A stretch of DNA of 33,024 bases from Anaerolineales bacterium (GTDB lineage Bacteria > Chloroflexota > Anaerolineae > Anaerolineales > Villigracilaceae), in NCBI GenBank assembly GCA_014860745.1, contig JACZJC010000032.1:1-33024 (forward strand). Reading direction: 5' to 3'. The notes under the pieces are model-generated. The model made no database searches. It saw nothing but the letters and a program-made list of their open reading frames with translations, and had not been told where the DNA came from. Positions 1-7,932 of the stretch are shown in pieces (position 1 is the first letter of the stretch; every line of letters starts with the position of its first letter). Position numbers and translations under genes: made by a program.

Positions 1-23
1 GTGGCTGGTTTGTATGTCAACAT
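1..23 (-). CDS. Start of a thirteenth cassette gene, truncated by the window edge
   Basis: Reading leftward after the attC core at 78-84 there is an ATG (complement of 21-23) preceded by AAGGAA about nine bases upstream. It opens a frame MLTYKPA that leaves the window. The distance from the core and the orientation match the other cassettes. Only seven codons are visible, so no product can be named, and the call rests mainly on context. Confidence 0.35.
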
Positions 24-77
24 TAGATTTGTTCCTTGATGCTCAAGTTTTTACGTGAAATGCGGCAGTATTTGAAT

Positions 78-229
78 GCCCAACGGTTTGCGTAAGTCCC
101 GCATGCTCTCTGCGGGATACTGGCGCTGGGGCGGGCGTGGACTCTGCTTGGGAGCAGGAAAAACTCGAAGCCAGAAAAATACTAAAAAACGGGTCGAGTC
201 CCACCTGTCCAGTGCACGCTTTGTTGGGC
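78..229 (-). repeat. attC-like site A (152 bp), belongs to cassette 12
   Basis: Bounded by GCCCAAC (78-84) and GTTGGGC (223-229). It lies directly after the stop of the DinB-like gene. The cassette runs 84-954; its first bases GTTGGGCGCAC (minus strand, from 955 leftward) are complementary to the R'' region here (GTTGGGCGCAC on plus from 223), an 11-bp match. This site lacks the paired CGTCCCC/GGACGGC hairpin modules found in the longer sites. Confidence 0.85.
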
Positions 230-239
230 GCACGGCTGC

Positions 240-929
240 TTAGAGACTCCTTAGCAGTTGCATAATATGTTGAGCATGGTCACGTTCATGCCACAAAGTT
301 CGTCGCACTATCTTTCGCGCAGACCATAGCTCATCGCAATTCTTTGTTATCTGTTCGTCGCCAGTCAATTTGACCAGTTGCTCTTGAGTATTTGCACGCA
401 CTATTGCAATCTTTTCCAAAGGGTCATCGGGAAGTTTCGCCCGCTCTAAACCACAACTTAACTGTTCAAAATACCAGTTTTCGGCAATGGCAACATGATT
501 TAGTATGCCAGTAATTGAACCACGTACTTCACCAGAAATTGCTTTTGTAAGTTTTTCTTGAGTAACTGACTGAATCACGCTTAACAAGTCTTGGTGAGTC
601 CAATTCAATAGCCGTAAAGCAATTTCAACATCCCAATATTCTAAAGGACGGCGGTCATCATCAAAAAAGGCATTGACGATATATTCAGGGTCATCGCTGC
701 TTGCAAAGGAATGAAAAGTCTCAACAACCTCAACTTCAATTGGCTGATTAATAGCAGGTAATAGATTATTATGTGTCAATAGCCAAGAAAAATATTCTGT
801 AATCTTTTGGGGAGCATGGGCAACGGCGTCTACCGCTGTGGTTGCAGAACTAAAGCAAGCAGGCAGATTAATTGCCCATGCAATCCAGTGATTGGGTTCC
901 ATATCTTCTACTGCAAGATAAATACGCAT
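240..929 (-). CDS. HicB-like / DinB-fold two-domain protein (cassette 12)
   Basis: The protein is 229 residues. Residues 1-50 (MRIYLAVEDME...WIAWAINLPACFSSATTAVDAV...) have the look of the HicB antitoxin fold: a short beta start, a 'W-A-LPAC' strand and an alpha helix. The rest, about residues 85-229, has the DinB/DfsB four-helix layout, with His in 'GILNHVAIAENWY' and 'LWHERDHAQHIMQLL' placed like the metal-binding triad of that family. DinB-fold proteins include thiol-dependent transferases and hydrolases; the substrate is unknown. The frame is open 44 codons further upstream, but that stretch lies in the attC repeat; the ATG at 929 has GGAGAG eight bases upstream and is preferred. It is the only gene in its cassette. 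Confidence 0.75.
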   Translation of the reverse strand: MRIYLAVEDMEPNHWIAWAINLPACFSSATTAVDAVAHAPQKITEYFSWLLTHNNLLPAINQPIEVEVVETFHSFASSDDPEYIVNAFFDDDRRPLEYWDVEIALRLLNWTHQDLLSVIQSVTQEKLTKAISGEVRGSITGILNHVAIAENWYFEQLSCGLERAKLPDDPLEKIAIVRANTQEQLVKLTGDEQITKNCDELWSARKIVRRTLWHERDHAQHIMQLLRSL

Positions 930-948
930 TTTATTTACTCTCCAGTGC

Positions 949-1279
949 GCCCAACGGTTTGCGACATCGTCCCCGCAGCGAAGCGGAGTGGGACATCGTC
1001 CCCGTAGGGGATTACCCATTCTGGGCACACGACCCGCGCTGTGTCTCGACAGGCTCGACAACCAGGGTGGGGACGGCGAAGCCGTCCAACTGGAAAAATG
1101 CTGAGGCGTGTAAAACTGCTTGAGATTTGCGCACGCCCTTCGGGCAGTCCCCAGCGCGTGTCCTCGGCGCTCTTCCGAGGGTCAGGCCGCTCGCCCTCGC
1201 GAAGCATCCTGTAAGGGCGCGGAGCGTAGCGAAGACGGGGTGCATTATCCTGGCTTTCGTCCAGGACGCTTTGTTAGGC
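949..1279 (-). repeat. attC-like site B (331 bp), belongs to cassette 11
   Basis: Bounded by GCCCAAC (949-955) and GTTAGGC (1273-1279). Cassette 11 spans 955-1924, and its ends share GTTAGGCGC complementarity. This is the longest site in the array. It carries the GGGACGGCGAAGCCGTCC hairpin, the GCACGCCCT/GGGCAGTCCCC segment, the 'CTTCCGAGGGTCAGG' module and a CTCGACAGGCTCGACAACC insertion shared only with sites E and L. The arg/pro-rich reading frames across it are not genes. Confidence 0.85.
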
Positions 1280-1867
1280 GCGTTTTGCATTCTGGCCGAG
1301 AATTCGAACATAATCCATGTACGCATCGACAAATTCAACTTTGGATTCGTAATATAAATTTTTTCCGAAATAAGGGACAATTTGGTCAAGATATTCATTT
1401 AATAATACCGCCATTCTTTCAAACTGTCTTTTCTTATTCCAGAAGTGATTTCCATTAAAACTACCAACAAAGTTTTTCCCTTTGCTTAAGAAGTAAATCA
1501 TGGTTTGAAGACCAATTTGGTGATTGTAGTCTCTAGATTCAAACACAGGAGAAAATGAGATTGATATTTCAAATCGGTCTTGGACAATAAAGATTACACA
1601 ATCTTGCGATTCGAGTTGGATGCCCCAGTTTCCAAAGTGTTGATAAGCATAATATGCACTACAGATTTTATAACCCTTTTCAAACAGAAATCCAAAATAG
1701 TGCTTTATATCTCTGACAACAAAATTCAACTCAAATTTTTCCACCTTCTTGGGTGCAATATATGCAAAAATATGCCAGCTAACAAAATAAACACAAGCAA
1801 CTCCAGCTATACCAGCTATTCCTATAAACAGCCAATTTGAGAACTGACTATTCATTTCTAATACCAT
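1274..1867 (-). CDS. Single-pass membrane protein of unknown function (cassette 11)
   Basis: The protein is 197 residues (193 if the ATG at 1855 is used). A transmembrane helix lies near the N-terminus (WLFIGIAGIAGVACVYFVSW, about residues 12-31). A soluble domain rich in aromatic residues follows (YYAYQHFGNWGIQLES, then a strand-rich stretch). No family is recognised. Neither possible start has a good ribosome-binding site. The stop codon lies inside the R'' box of attC B, so gene and recombination site overlap by a few bases. The coding region is clearly more AT-rich than the flanking attC sites. Confidence 0.7.
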   Translation of the reverse strand: MVLEMNSQFSNWLFIGIAGIAGVACVYFVSWHIFAYIAPKKVEKFELNFVVRDIKHYFGFLFEKGYKICSAYYAYQHFGNWGIQLESQDCVIFIVQDRFEISISFSPVFESRDYNHQIGLQTMIYFLSKGKNFVGSFNGNHFWNKKRQFERMAVLLNEYLDQIVPYFGKNLYYESKVEFVDAYMDYVRILGQNAKRA

Positions 1868-1918
1868 TATTTGTTAGCATAATTATTTTTTCTCAACAGT
1901 TTTCAACTCTTAGCCAGC

Positions 1919-2156
1919 GCCTAACGGTTTGCGACATCGTCCCCGAAGGGAATACCTGCGCTGGGGCGGGGACGGCGAAGCCGTCCAACTGGAAAAATGC
2001 CAAGGCGTAGGAAACTGCCTGAGATTTGCGCACGCCCTGCGGGCAGTCCCCAGCGCGTGTCCTCGGCGCTCTTCCGAGGGTCAGGCCGTTCGCCCTCGCG
2101 AAGCATCCTGTAAGGGCGCGGAGCGTAGCGAAGACGGGGTGCACGCGGTGTTGGGC
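1919..2156 (-). repeat. attC-like site C (238 bp), belongs to cassette 10
   Basis: Bounded by GCCTAAC (1919-1925) and GTTGGGC (2150-2156). Cassette 10 spans 1925-2789; its two ends are complementary over GTTGGGCGTTT (11 bp). The body is very close to site B but lacks the CTCGACAGG insertion and the TACCCATTCTGGGC module. Confidence 0.85.
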
Positions 2157-2193
2157 GTTTCCACATGCCTTGGGACACCTGTCTATAGAAGAC

Positions 2194-2757
2194 CTATTTG
2201 TGCTCACGTGCTCTACGCCTCCGCCATTTTTCAATCATTCGCGTATGTTGGTTGATATGGCGCCAATGAAAAGTGACGAGTGTTTCGACTGAATCGGTAT
2301 CGGCAGCAGCAGGCATGGCGGGCTTTTCCACTGCTGCGTGTTTCCACGGCGTTACGCCACGCTTTCGGAAGTCTTGAGGCTCCAAGCACATGATGAGTTG
2401 GACAGCTTCTTGGTAATCTTGGTCGAAGTCAGCCTCGATGTGCTGCCATGTCCAATTACGCTTGCGCGCGATCCAATGCTGATTCCATTGATTGAAGTCA
2501 TCATCTCCACTGATGTGGCGTTCGTAACCAGGATGCTTGCCATTCAGGATCATCTTGATATCAGCTCGGAACTCACAATCCCAGGAAACAATATGTCCGA
2601 GGATGTCCTTGACTGTCCAATCGCCTATGACGTGCTCGGTGCAAAGCGTGGCTGGGTCTAGGCCTACGATGGAATTGAAAAAACGATCTTTTGCGTTGGC
2701 CAAGCGTTTAAGGAGCCTGCTTTGCTGTGCGGTTTTAGTTTGACCCATTTTGCCCAT
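2194..2757 (-). CDS. DinB/ClbS-like four-helix protein (cassette 10)
   Basis: The protein is about 187 residues. The pattern 'SRLLKRLANAKDRFFNSIVGLDPATL...VIGDWTVKDILGHIVSWDCEF' followed by 'VETLVTFHWRHINQHTRMIEKWR' is that of the ClbS/DfsB branch of the DinB superfamily. The GDWTVKDILGHIVSW segment and the late H-x3-H-rich helix are the clearest signs. ClbS itself is a self-resistance hydrolase for colibactin; whether this protein detoxifies anything is unknown. Starts at 2757 (AGTCAGGC upstream) or 2748 (GGGCAAA upstream) are both possible. The frame remains open upstream into the attC, and that part is rejected. It is the second DinB-fold cassette in the array, but its sequence is unlike that of the first. 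Confidence 0.8.
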   Translation of the reverse strand: MGKMGQTKTAQQSRLLKRLANAKDRFFNSIVGLDPATLCTEHVIGDWTVKDILGHIVSWDCEFRADIKMILNGKHPGYERHISGDDDFNQWNQHWIARKRNWTWQHIEADFDQDYQEAVQLIMCLEPQDFRKRGVTPWKHAAVEKPAMPAAADTDSVETLVTFHWRHINQHTRMIEKWRRRRAREHK

Positions 2758-2783
2758 GCCTGACTCACAGAATGTGAACAAAC

Positions 2784-3074
2784 GCCCAACGGTTTGCGAC
2801 ATCGTCCCCGAGCGGAGCGAGTGGGATACCTGCGCTGGGGCGGGGACGGCGAAGCCGTCCAGCCAGAAAAATGGTAAGGCGCAGAAAACTGCTTGAGATT
2901 TGCGCAGATCGGGTGAGCGAGCCTCCAGCGAGCATCGCCCAGAACAAGCGCATTGGCGCTCGGCATCCCCAGCGCGTGTCCTCGGCGCTCTTCCGAGGGT
3001 CAGGCCGCTCGCCCTCGCGAAACATCCTGTAAGGGCGCGGAGCGTAGCGGAGACAGGTGCACGCTGTGTTGGGC
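2784..3074 (-). repeat. attC-like site D (291 bp), belongs to cassette 9
   Basis: Bounded by GCCCAAC (2784-2790) and GTTGGGC (3068-3074). Cassette 9 spans 2790-4201. A segment around 2905-2965 (GATCGGGTGAGCGAGCCTCC...) is found in no other site of the window, so the attC bodies grow by module insertion. Confidence 0.85.
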
Positions 3075-3117
3075 CGCTTCTTGAAGGTTGCGCTTCTGAT
3101 TACCTACCCGTGCCTTG

Positions 3118-4143
3118 CTATTCACTGGTTCCAAACCCATTATCCTCATAGAGTGGTCCATCCCGATTAATAATTTCCGTCTGTACAAAGCGTACCCGCA
3201 ATTCTACTTCTGTGCCATCAGGGGGAGAAGGCAATTTGGTTTCCATCGCCGCGACCTGTGCGGCTGAAGGCGGATTGGGACCACGCACTACAGCTCTGAC
3301 AATGGTTGTCCCTGGGATCGTCTCAAATTGAACCACTACCAGATGGCTTCCCAGAGAGCTATTGATTTCCTGTTGCAGGGTGAACTGTGTTGTTGTCTCA
3401 TAGATTTGCTTGGCGACGACTCGCTGGAGGCTATTTGTTAGAACAATCGCCAGCACCAACAAAATGGCAATGCTAACAGTGTTCCTCCTTACAAATGTGA
3501 ACAGGGAGTGCCCTGAAATTCGGGTAACATGGCGGAAACCGCTAAACCACAGAACAACAGAGAAGGAGAACTGGATGGCTACCATGTTGGTAAGTGTCAG
3601 CAAAAGGGCGCCAATCCCCAAACCAACTTCGCCACGTGCGAACAGAATACCAGCCGAAGATAGGGGTGGAACCAAAGCCGTTGCAATAGCGACACCCACG
3701 AAAGCAATACTCAAACGCGGAGAAACGGTAGCATAAGCACCCGCTGCTCCACCTGCCAACGCAATCATCAAGTCCAATAAGTTGGGAGCGGTACGTGCGA
3801 TAATCTCATTTGTAATGGGAATACTTTTGTGGATGGTGCCTACGATGAACGCGCTGACGATGACCCCGCAGGTGCCAGCAAGCAATGTGGACAGGCTTTT
3901 CAAGAGGAACTTCATATCACTATCCACCAGGGCCAATGCAATCCCCGCAATTGGCCCCAGCAGCATAGCGACGATCATGGCGCCAATGACAACGGCCGGG
4001 CTATTGGCAAACAATCCGTAGCTGGCAATCGTAGCGGCCAAGACGTTCATCAGCAAATATGCCCTATCGAACGTCGCGTTCTTACAAATACTTTCGCGTA
4101 TAGTTTCCTGGTATTGGTTCTGTGGAACTGGGATTGTTTTCAT
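3118..4143 (-). CDS. DUF389 family membrane protein (cassette 9)
   Basis: The protein is 341 residues. After a short N-terminal helix, 'ATFDRAYLLMNVLAATIASYGLFANSPAVVIGAMIVAMLLGPI' is the hallmark start of the DUF389 (TIGR00341-type) membrane domain. About six hydrophobic helices follow (to about residue 240) and include 'GGAAGAYATVSPRLSIAFVGVAIATALVPPLSSAGI'. The C-terminal ~90 residues form a soluble domain (HLVVVQFETIPGTTIVRAVVRGPNPP). The biochemical role of the family is unknown; the protein sits in the cytoplasmic membrane. The start at 4143 has AAGAGAA just upstream. The length is typical and the gene looks intact. It is an unusually large integral membrane protein for an integron cassette. 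Confidence 0.9.
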   Translation of the reverse strand: MKTIPVPQNQYQETIRESICKNATFDRAYLLMNVLAATIASYGLFANSPAVVIGAMIVAMLLGPIAGIALALVDSDMKFLLKSLSTLLAGTCGVIVSAFIVGTIHKSIPITNEIIARTAPNLLDLMIALAGGAAGAYATVSPRLSIAFVGVAIATALVPPLSSAGILFARGEVGLGIGALLLTLTNMVAIQFSFSVVLWFSGFRHVTRISGHSLFTFVRRNTVSIAILLVLAIVLTNSLQRVVAKQIYETTTQFTLQQEINSSLGSHLVVVQFETIPGTTIVRAVVRGPNPPSAAQVAAMETKLPSPPDGTEVELRVRFVQTEIINRDGPLYEDNGFGTSE

Positions 4144-4195
4144 TTCTCTTTTGTATTACCTTCACAAAGCTAATTTGAAAAGTGTACATGGAGCG

Positions 4196-4476
4196 GCCTG
4201 ACGGTTTGCGATATCATCCCCGCAGCGAAGCGGAGTGGGACATCGTCCCCGTAGGGGATTACCCATTCTGGGCACACGACCTGCGCTGTGTCTCGACAAG
4301 CTCGACAACCAGGGCGGGGACGGCGAAGCCGTCCAACCAGAAAAATGATAAGGCGTGGAAAAGGCTTGGGATGTGCGCACGCCCTACGGGCAGTCCCCAG
4401 CGTCAGGCCGCTCGCCCTCGCGTAGCATCCTGCAAGGGCGCGAACGAAGTGAGACGGGGTGCACGCTTTGTTAGGC
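4196..4476 (-). repeat. attC-like site E (281 bp) with a degenerate core, belongs to cassette 8
   Basis: Bounded on the left by GCCTGAC (4196-4202) instead of the usual RYYYAAC, and on the right by GTTAGGC (4470-4476). Cassette 8 spans 4202-5396. The GTT core, read on the minus strand, has become GTC. The outer bases GGCCGCT still match the other end of cassette 9, so this is a mutated core and not a different site. Confidence 0.8.
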
Positions 4477-4486
4477 GCGGTTTCGG

Positions 4487-5320
4487 TCATGGAATCATTT
4501 TCACATCATCTATCTGAAATGAACCTGAAGTCTCATTGGGCCAACCCATTTCAATGTAGCGACTAAAGGTGGTTTCATACAACTTTGCTGCATCCTTCGG
4601 TATTTTTTCTCCTAATAAACTATTATCGAGAAAACAAGACACTTTGTAATCATACGGACTTATTTCGAGGCGTAGGGTATGCCAATCATTATATGTTGTT
4701 CTTACATCCTTACGAAATTCTTCGGTATTACTACCGTCTGTATTAATGGAAAATACGCCCGCGAGCCAGCCAGGACCAGCATGCAAAGCGCATGAAATAT
4801 GCCCACCTCCACCAGAAAAAGCCTCTGATGCAATAGTTAAAGAGATAGCCGAGCAACAAACTCCTTGAAAATCGTTTTTCACTAGGAATTTAGATTCAAA
4901 TAACTCGATTCTGTTTCCTCCAACACCTTCAAAAGGACCACTAAATGAACAACCGCTGTAACTCTGTGAAGAAGGTTGATGATCAATTAACAAGAAACCA
5001 TTCCTTTGTAGGTAATTACATTCGCCAGAAACCAACCATCGAGTGTCATCGATTTTTCCGTCATATGCAGGATTGTTAAAGTCATCATAAATATGAGTTA
5101 TCGGATTTACTAGACTATTTGGAGTAGGAGTTGCAGTTGGTTCGGGGGGCGAATTGATTGCAGTAATAACTTGTGGAACGAAAACAATTCCTCCCACTAT
5201 TGCTGTCATTACCATAAGAATGATCAATTGCCTTCGCCTATCTGGGTAACTTAAGGCAATAATGAGCAGGATTATTTCAATAAGAAGAGCAAAGAAAATT
5301 TGTAGGAGTTCTGTGGACAT
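4487..5320 (-). CDS. Membrane-anchored protein with a concanavalin-like C-terminal domain (cassette 8)
   Basis: The protein is about 277 residues from the ATG at 5320. Two hydrophobic helices open it (LLQIFFALLIEIILLIIAL and LIILMVMTAIVGGIVFVP) with an RRR turn between them. A Pro/Thr linker follows (PPEPTATPTP). The last ~200 residues are strand-rich, starting at 'DDFNNPAYDGKIDDTRW' and ending 'SGSFQIDDVKMIP'; that layout is typical of LamG/GH16-like jelly-roll domains that are often extracytoplasmic. No catalytic residues can be assigned. The frame opens 15 codons earlier (5365), but neither start has a clear ribosome-binding site, so the start is uncertain. Several Cys residues (CCSA, C..L) fit an exported domain. 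Confidence 0.7.
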   Translation of the reverse strand: MSTELLQIFFALLIEIILLIIALSYPDRRRQLIILMVMTAIVGGIVFVPQVITAINSPPEPTATPTPNSLVNPITHIYDDFNNPAYDGKIDDTRWLVSGECNYLQRNGFLLIDHQPSSQSYSGCSFSGPFEGVGGNRIELFESKFLVKNDFQGVCCSAISLTIASEAFSGGGGHISCALHAGPGWLAGVFSINTDGSNTEEFRKDVRTTYNDWHTLRLEISPYDYKVSCFLDNSLLGEKIPKDAAKLYETTFSRYIEMGWPNETSGSFQIDDVKMIP

Positions 5321-5390
5321 GTTTGAGTTGTCTCTGTTTGGCTGAAAGGCTCTGTTGCCTTGCATCTTTTACTTTGTTAACTTACTAAGC

Positions 5391-5567
5391 GCCTAACGGT
5401 TTGCGATATCATCCCCGCAGCGAAGCGGAGTGGGACATCGTCCCCGAAGGGGATACCTGCGTGTGGGCGGGCGGCGGAATGCCGTCCGACTGGAAAAATG
5501 CTGAGGCGTAGAAAACTGCTTGGGATGTGCGCAGAATTCCCAGCGTCAGGTGCATGCTTTGTTAGCT
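5391..5567 (-). repeat. attC-like site F (177 bp), belongs to cassette 7
   Basis: Bounded by GCCTAAC (5391-5397) and GTTAGCT (5561-5567). Cassette 7 spans 5397-6317; its two ends are complementary over GTTAGCTGCC. The GCGTCAGGTGCATGC segment near the right end matches the site cut by the IS110 element in site I, and so serves as a model of the empty target. Confidence 0.85.
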
Positions 5568-5571
5568 GCCC

Positions 5572-6276
5572 CTAGTTATACCTGAAAGTATATTTTGGAA
5601 ACAGACTTGATAATTCATCAAGAGTAATAGTTTCATCGTATTGAGGCATTAACACAAAAGGAAATTTTGTTGATGAGCCTTCCTTTTGCTGCTCAGGGTG
5701 TAGGATAGATACAATTTCAACTCTATCTAACTTAAGATAATTTGCATACAATTCATTAAGCAGGTTTTTGGGGATAACCGTAATTGCCTTCCAAGCATAT
5801 GACTGTGGTACAGAGTCTATTTTAACCATATTCGTTGGAGAAAATGTCAGTCTATTTTTAGTATTTATATCAACTACAACGGTCTCAATTCCGCCCATTG
5901 CGTCAATAGTATCGCTAATTTTCATTGATGGAAAACTGCCACCACATCGCCCACCGCTAGGATTTAGACAAATTCTCATGTACTTCGGAAGCATTTGGCT
6001 ATTATCCTTGAAATATAACCAGATTGTTAAGTAGCGAATATATGCTGTTGCTTGAGTTCCATTTTGTATATTGAATTCCGAAAGAATAATATAATGGTCT
6101 CGTAATTCGGCAATCACATTTTTCTCTAACTCAATAACAAACTCCTTTTTTGCTTGTTCGATTCGAAATTTATTTACTTCAAATCTATATGCTTTACGGG
6201 CGTAAGCAACAGAGATAACGCTAACAGCCAAAGAGGCTAGTGCAATTAATATGGCAATCTCAGTTGAAACATCCAT
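5572..6276 (-). CDS. Single-pass membrane protein of unknown function (cassette 7)
   Basis: The protein is 234 residues. One N-terminal transmembrane helix (TEIAILIALASLAVSVISVAYA, about residues 5-26) is followed by a charged helical stretch (RKAYRFEVNKFRIEQAKKEFVIELEK) likely to form a coiled coil. A strand-rich domain comes next, with 'PSGGRCGGSFPSMKISDTIDAMGG' in the middle. No family is recognised. The start is supported by AAGGTGATTT directly upstream of the ATG. The N-terminal helix plus amphipathic stem resembles small-molecule or envelope sensor anchors, but that is only a resemblance. The stop lies four bases from the attC. Confidence 0.7.
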   Translation of the reverse strand: MDVSTEIAILIALASLAVSVISVAYARKAYRFEVNKFRIEQAKKEFVIELEKNVIAELRDHYIILSEFNIQNGTQATAYIRYLTIWLYFKDNSQMLPKYMRICLNPSGGRCGGSFPSMKISDTIDAMGGIETVVVDINTKNRLTFSPTNMVKIDSVPQSYAWKAITVIPKNLLNELYANYLKLDRVEIVSILHPEQQKEGSSTKFPFVLMPQYDETITLDELSSLFPKYTFRYN

Positions 6277-6311
6277 AAATCACCTTGAAAATATACTATC
6301 TGCGATCAGGC

Positions 6312-6490
6312 AGCTAACGGATTGCGACATCGTCCCCGAGCGGAGCGAGTGGGATACCCGCGCTGGGGCGGGCGTGGACAATGCTTGGGAGCAGGAAAAA
6401 CTCGAAGCCAGAAAAATGCCTGTAAATCGCGCAGACTCCCACACGTCAGGCCGCTCGCCCCGCGAAGACGGGGTGCACGCTTTGTTGGCT
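6312..6490 (-). repeat. attC-like site G (179 bp), belongs to cassette 6
   Basis: Bounded by AGCTAAC (6312-6318) and GTTGGCT (6484-6490). Cassette 6 spans 6318-7304; its ends are complementary over GTTGGCTTGC. The body is a short version (GGCGTGGACAATGCTTGGGAGCAGGAAAA class) like sites A, H and K. Confidence 0.85.
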
Positions 6491-6493
6491 TGC

Positions 6494-7261
6494 TTATTTT
6501 ATAGTAACTAAAAATTTCTGCTCATAAATGCCTGGAGAGAACCATAAATCTACGCCAGCTTCATGCGAATCGCTTATGAGACTATATTGAACAGACCAGA
6601 CAATATCCTTCGTAAGGGCTAGTTTTGTTGTCCAAGTTTTACAGAGATTTGCTCCATCATTATATTCTGAATAAAGAAAATTCTCGGTTATGTCACAAGC
6701 CCCATATTCTCCACTGCGAAGAAATATTGGATTTGAGGCGAATACATCATTGCTGCTACAACTTTGGAATCTCCATAGCCAAGTACTGTTTATCGGAATT
6801 GATATCTGATGAATTACACTTGATGGTCTTGTTTGAGTGCAAGTTTCTGAAGCTTGTAAGAGGGGTAGTGATTGCATTTCATCCAACGTAGGCTTAAGAA
6901 AATCCTTTGGTATTCCGAACAATTCTTCAACCGATTCTTTGTAACATTCATCTATTGCAAATTCTAATGGGAAATCTCCTGTTTCCAATTGTCCAATTGT
7001 GCCAGGTGGAGGCGGAGTATAAGTCGGAACGGGAGTTCTAATCGGGGGAGTTGTTTTTGTAACATAACGAGTTGGAGCAGGATCGGCAGGACATTCGGGT
7101 AGCGATAAACTATGAGTATTGGTTGGCGTGAGATTAGGAAAAAATTCTTTGATACTTGGTTTGCCAGAAAAGAAGATCACAATGCCTATAATTGATCCCA
7201 CTAAACTAATTATTACAATAAGGGGTTTGTTCCCCCAGTCATTATTGCTAAGCTTGGACAT
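6494..7261 (-). CDS. Membrane-anchored protein with Pro/Thr-rich linker (cassette 6)
   Basis: The protein is 255 residues. A single N-terminal helix (PLIVIISLVGSIIGIVIFFSG, about residues 13-33) anchors it. The Pro/Thr linker (TPPIRTPVPTYTPPPPG, near residue 70) leads to a globular, Cys-containing C-terminal domain. The plan is the same as in the cassette 8 product (anchor, TP-rich linker, beta domain) but there is no sequence match. No enzymatic motif is seen. AAAAGGAAAA lies about a dozen bases before the ATG, slightly far for a ribosome-binding site. An exported, envelope-facing role is inferred only from the topology. Confidence 0.7.
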   Translation of the reverse strand: MSKLSNNDWGNKPLIVIISLVGSIIGIVIFFSGKPSIKEFFPNLTPTNTHSLSLPECPADPAPTRYVTKTTPPIRTPVPTYTPPPPGTIGQLETGDFPLEFAIDECYKESVEELFGIPKDFLKPTLDEMQSLPLLQASETCTQTRPSSVIHQISIPINSTWLWRFQSCSSNDVFASNPIFLRSGEYGACDITENFLYSEYNDGANLCKTWTTKLALTKDIVWSVQYSLISDSHEAGVDLWFSPGIYEQKFLVTIK

Positions 7262-7298
7262 AATTTGCTTATTTTTCCTTTTCTATTATGCGGGGGCA

Positions 7299-7493
7299 AG
7301 CCAACGGTTTGCGACATCGTCCCCGTAGGGGATTACCCATTCTGGGCACACGACCCGCGTGTGGGCGGGCGTGGATTCGCTTTGGGAGCAGGAAAAACCC
7401 GAAGCCACGCTGCGCGAAATGCTTGAGATTGCCGCAGACTCCCCAGCGTCAGGCCGCTCGCCCCGCGAAGACGGGGTGCACGCTTTGTTAGCT
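7299..7493 (-). repeat. attC-like site H (195 bp), belongs to cassette 5
   Basis: Bounded by AGCCAAC (7299-7305) and GTTAGCT (7487-7493). Cassette 5 spans 7305-9708, with ends complementary over GTTAGCTTTC. The site follows a three-gene cassette, and its R'' box overlaps the stop of the last gene. Confidence 0.85.
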
Positions 7494-7931
7494 TTCGGAT
7501 TTACCTTTATAGTAAGTTGCGCAATAAGCGTTTTTTGTCATCTTTCCAACTGTAAAGAGCGATAATGCAACAGCAGGGGCAACAAATGTCGCAGAAAATC
7601 CTAGCTTTGCGCCAATCGCAGCAGAAATTACCGATATTAAGATTGTTTTGGTTAGAGGAACTTCATTTCCAAAATCCTTTTTCTCGTTTTCGTATTCAGA
7701 CTCATCACAAATAAACTTATTGAACTCATAAACAAAGTTCTTCCAAAAAAGATTGGTGTCTTGTATGCCACCAAAGGGAATAGTGTTGATAGCTCCATGT
7801 GAAGTAAGCCAAAGTTTGGCAACATCGTTAGGCTCGTTTGATTTGAGTAATTGATTGATTGAATTTCTTTGATAAGGTTTCAATTCAATAATCCATTCTT
7901 CTATGCTAGATTCTGGTATTTCAATTGACAT
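7488..7931 (-). CDS. Small protein with C-terminal membrane segment, third gene of the protease cassette
   Basis: The protein is 147 residues and of unknown family. The first ~90 residues are soluble (SSIEEWIIELKPYQRNSINQLL..., then an acidic DESEYENEKKD stretch). The last ~55 contain hydrophobic segments (TKTILISVISAAIGAKLGF and TFVAPAVALSLFTVG) separated by a short turn, enough for one hairpin or two helices. The ATG is two bases beyond the stop of the protease gene, with GGAG just upstream inside it, so the two are translationally coupled. Position as last gene behind two proteases suggests a substrate, inhibitor or membrane effector, which is inference only. Confidence 0.65.
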   Translation of the reverse strand: MSIEIPESSIEEWIIELKPYQRNSINQLLKSNEPNDVAKLWLTSHGAINTIPFGGIQDTNLFWKNFVYEFNKFICDESEYENEKKDFGNEVPLTKTILISVISAAIGAKLGFSATFVAPAVALSLFTVGKMTKNAYCATYYKGKSES

Positions 7932-7932
7932 A

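Noticed and set aside
935-1458. Arg/Pro-rich reading frames on both strands in the GC-rich segments (same peptides recur near 1921-2292, 2765-3151, 4170-4517, 14794-15296)
   Set aside because: They are translations of the repeated attC bodies, with no ribosome-binding sites and the same sequence at every site.
3118-4143. DUF389 protein as a defence gene because it sits in the array
   Set aside because: The family is widespread in ordinary chromosomes and position alone does not support that role.
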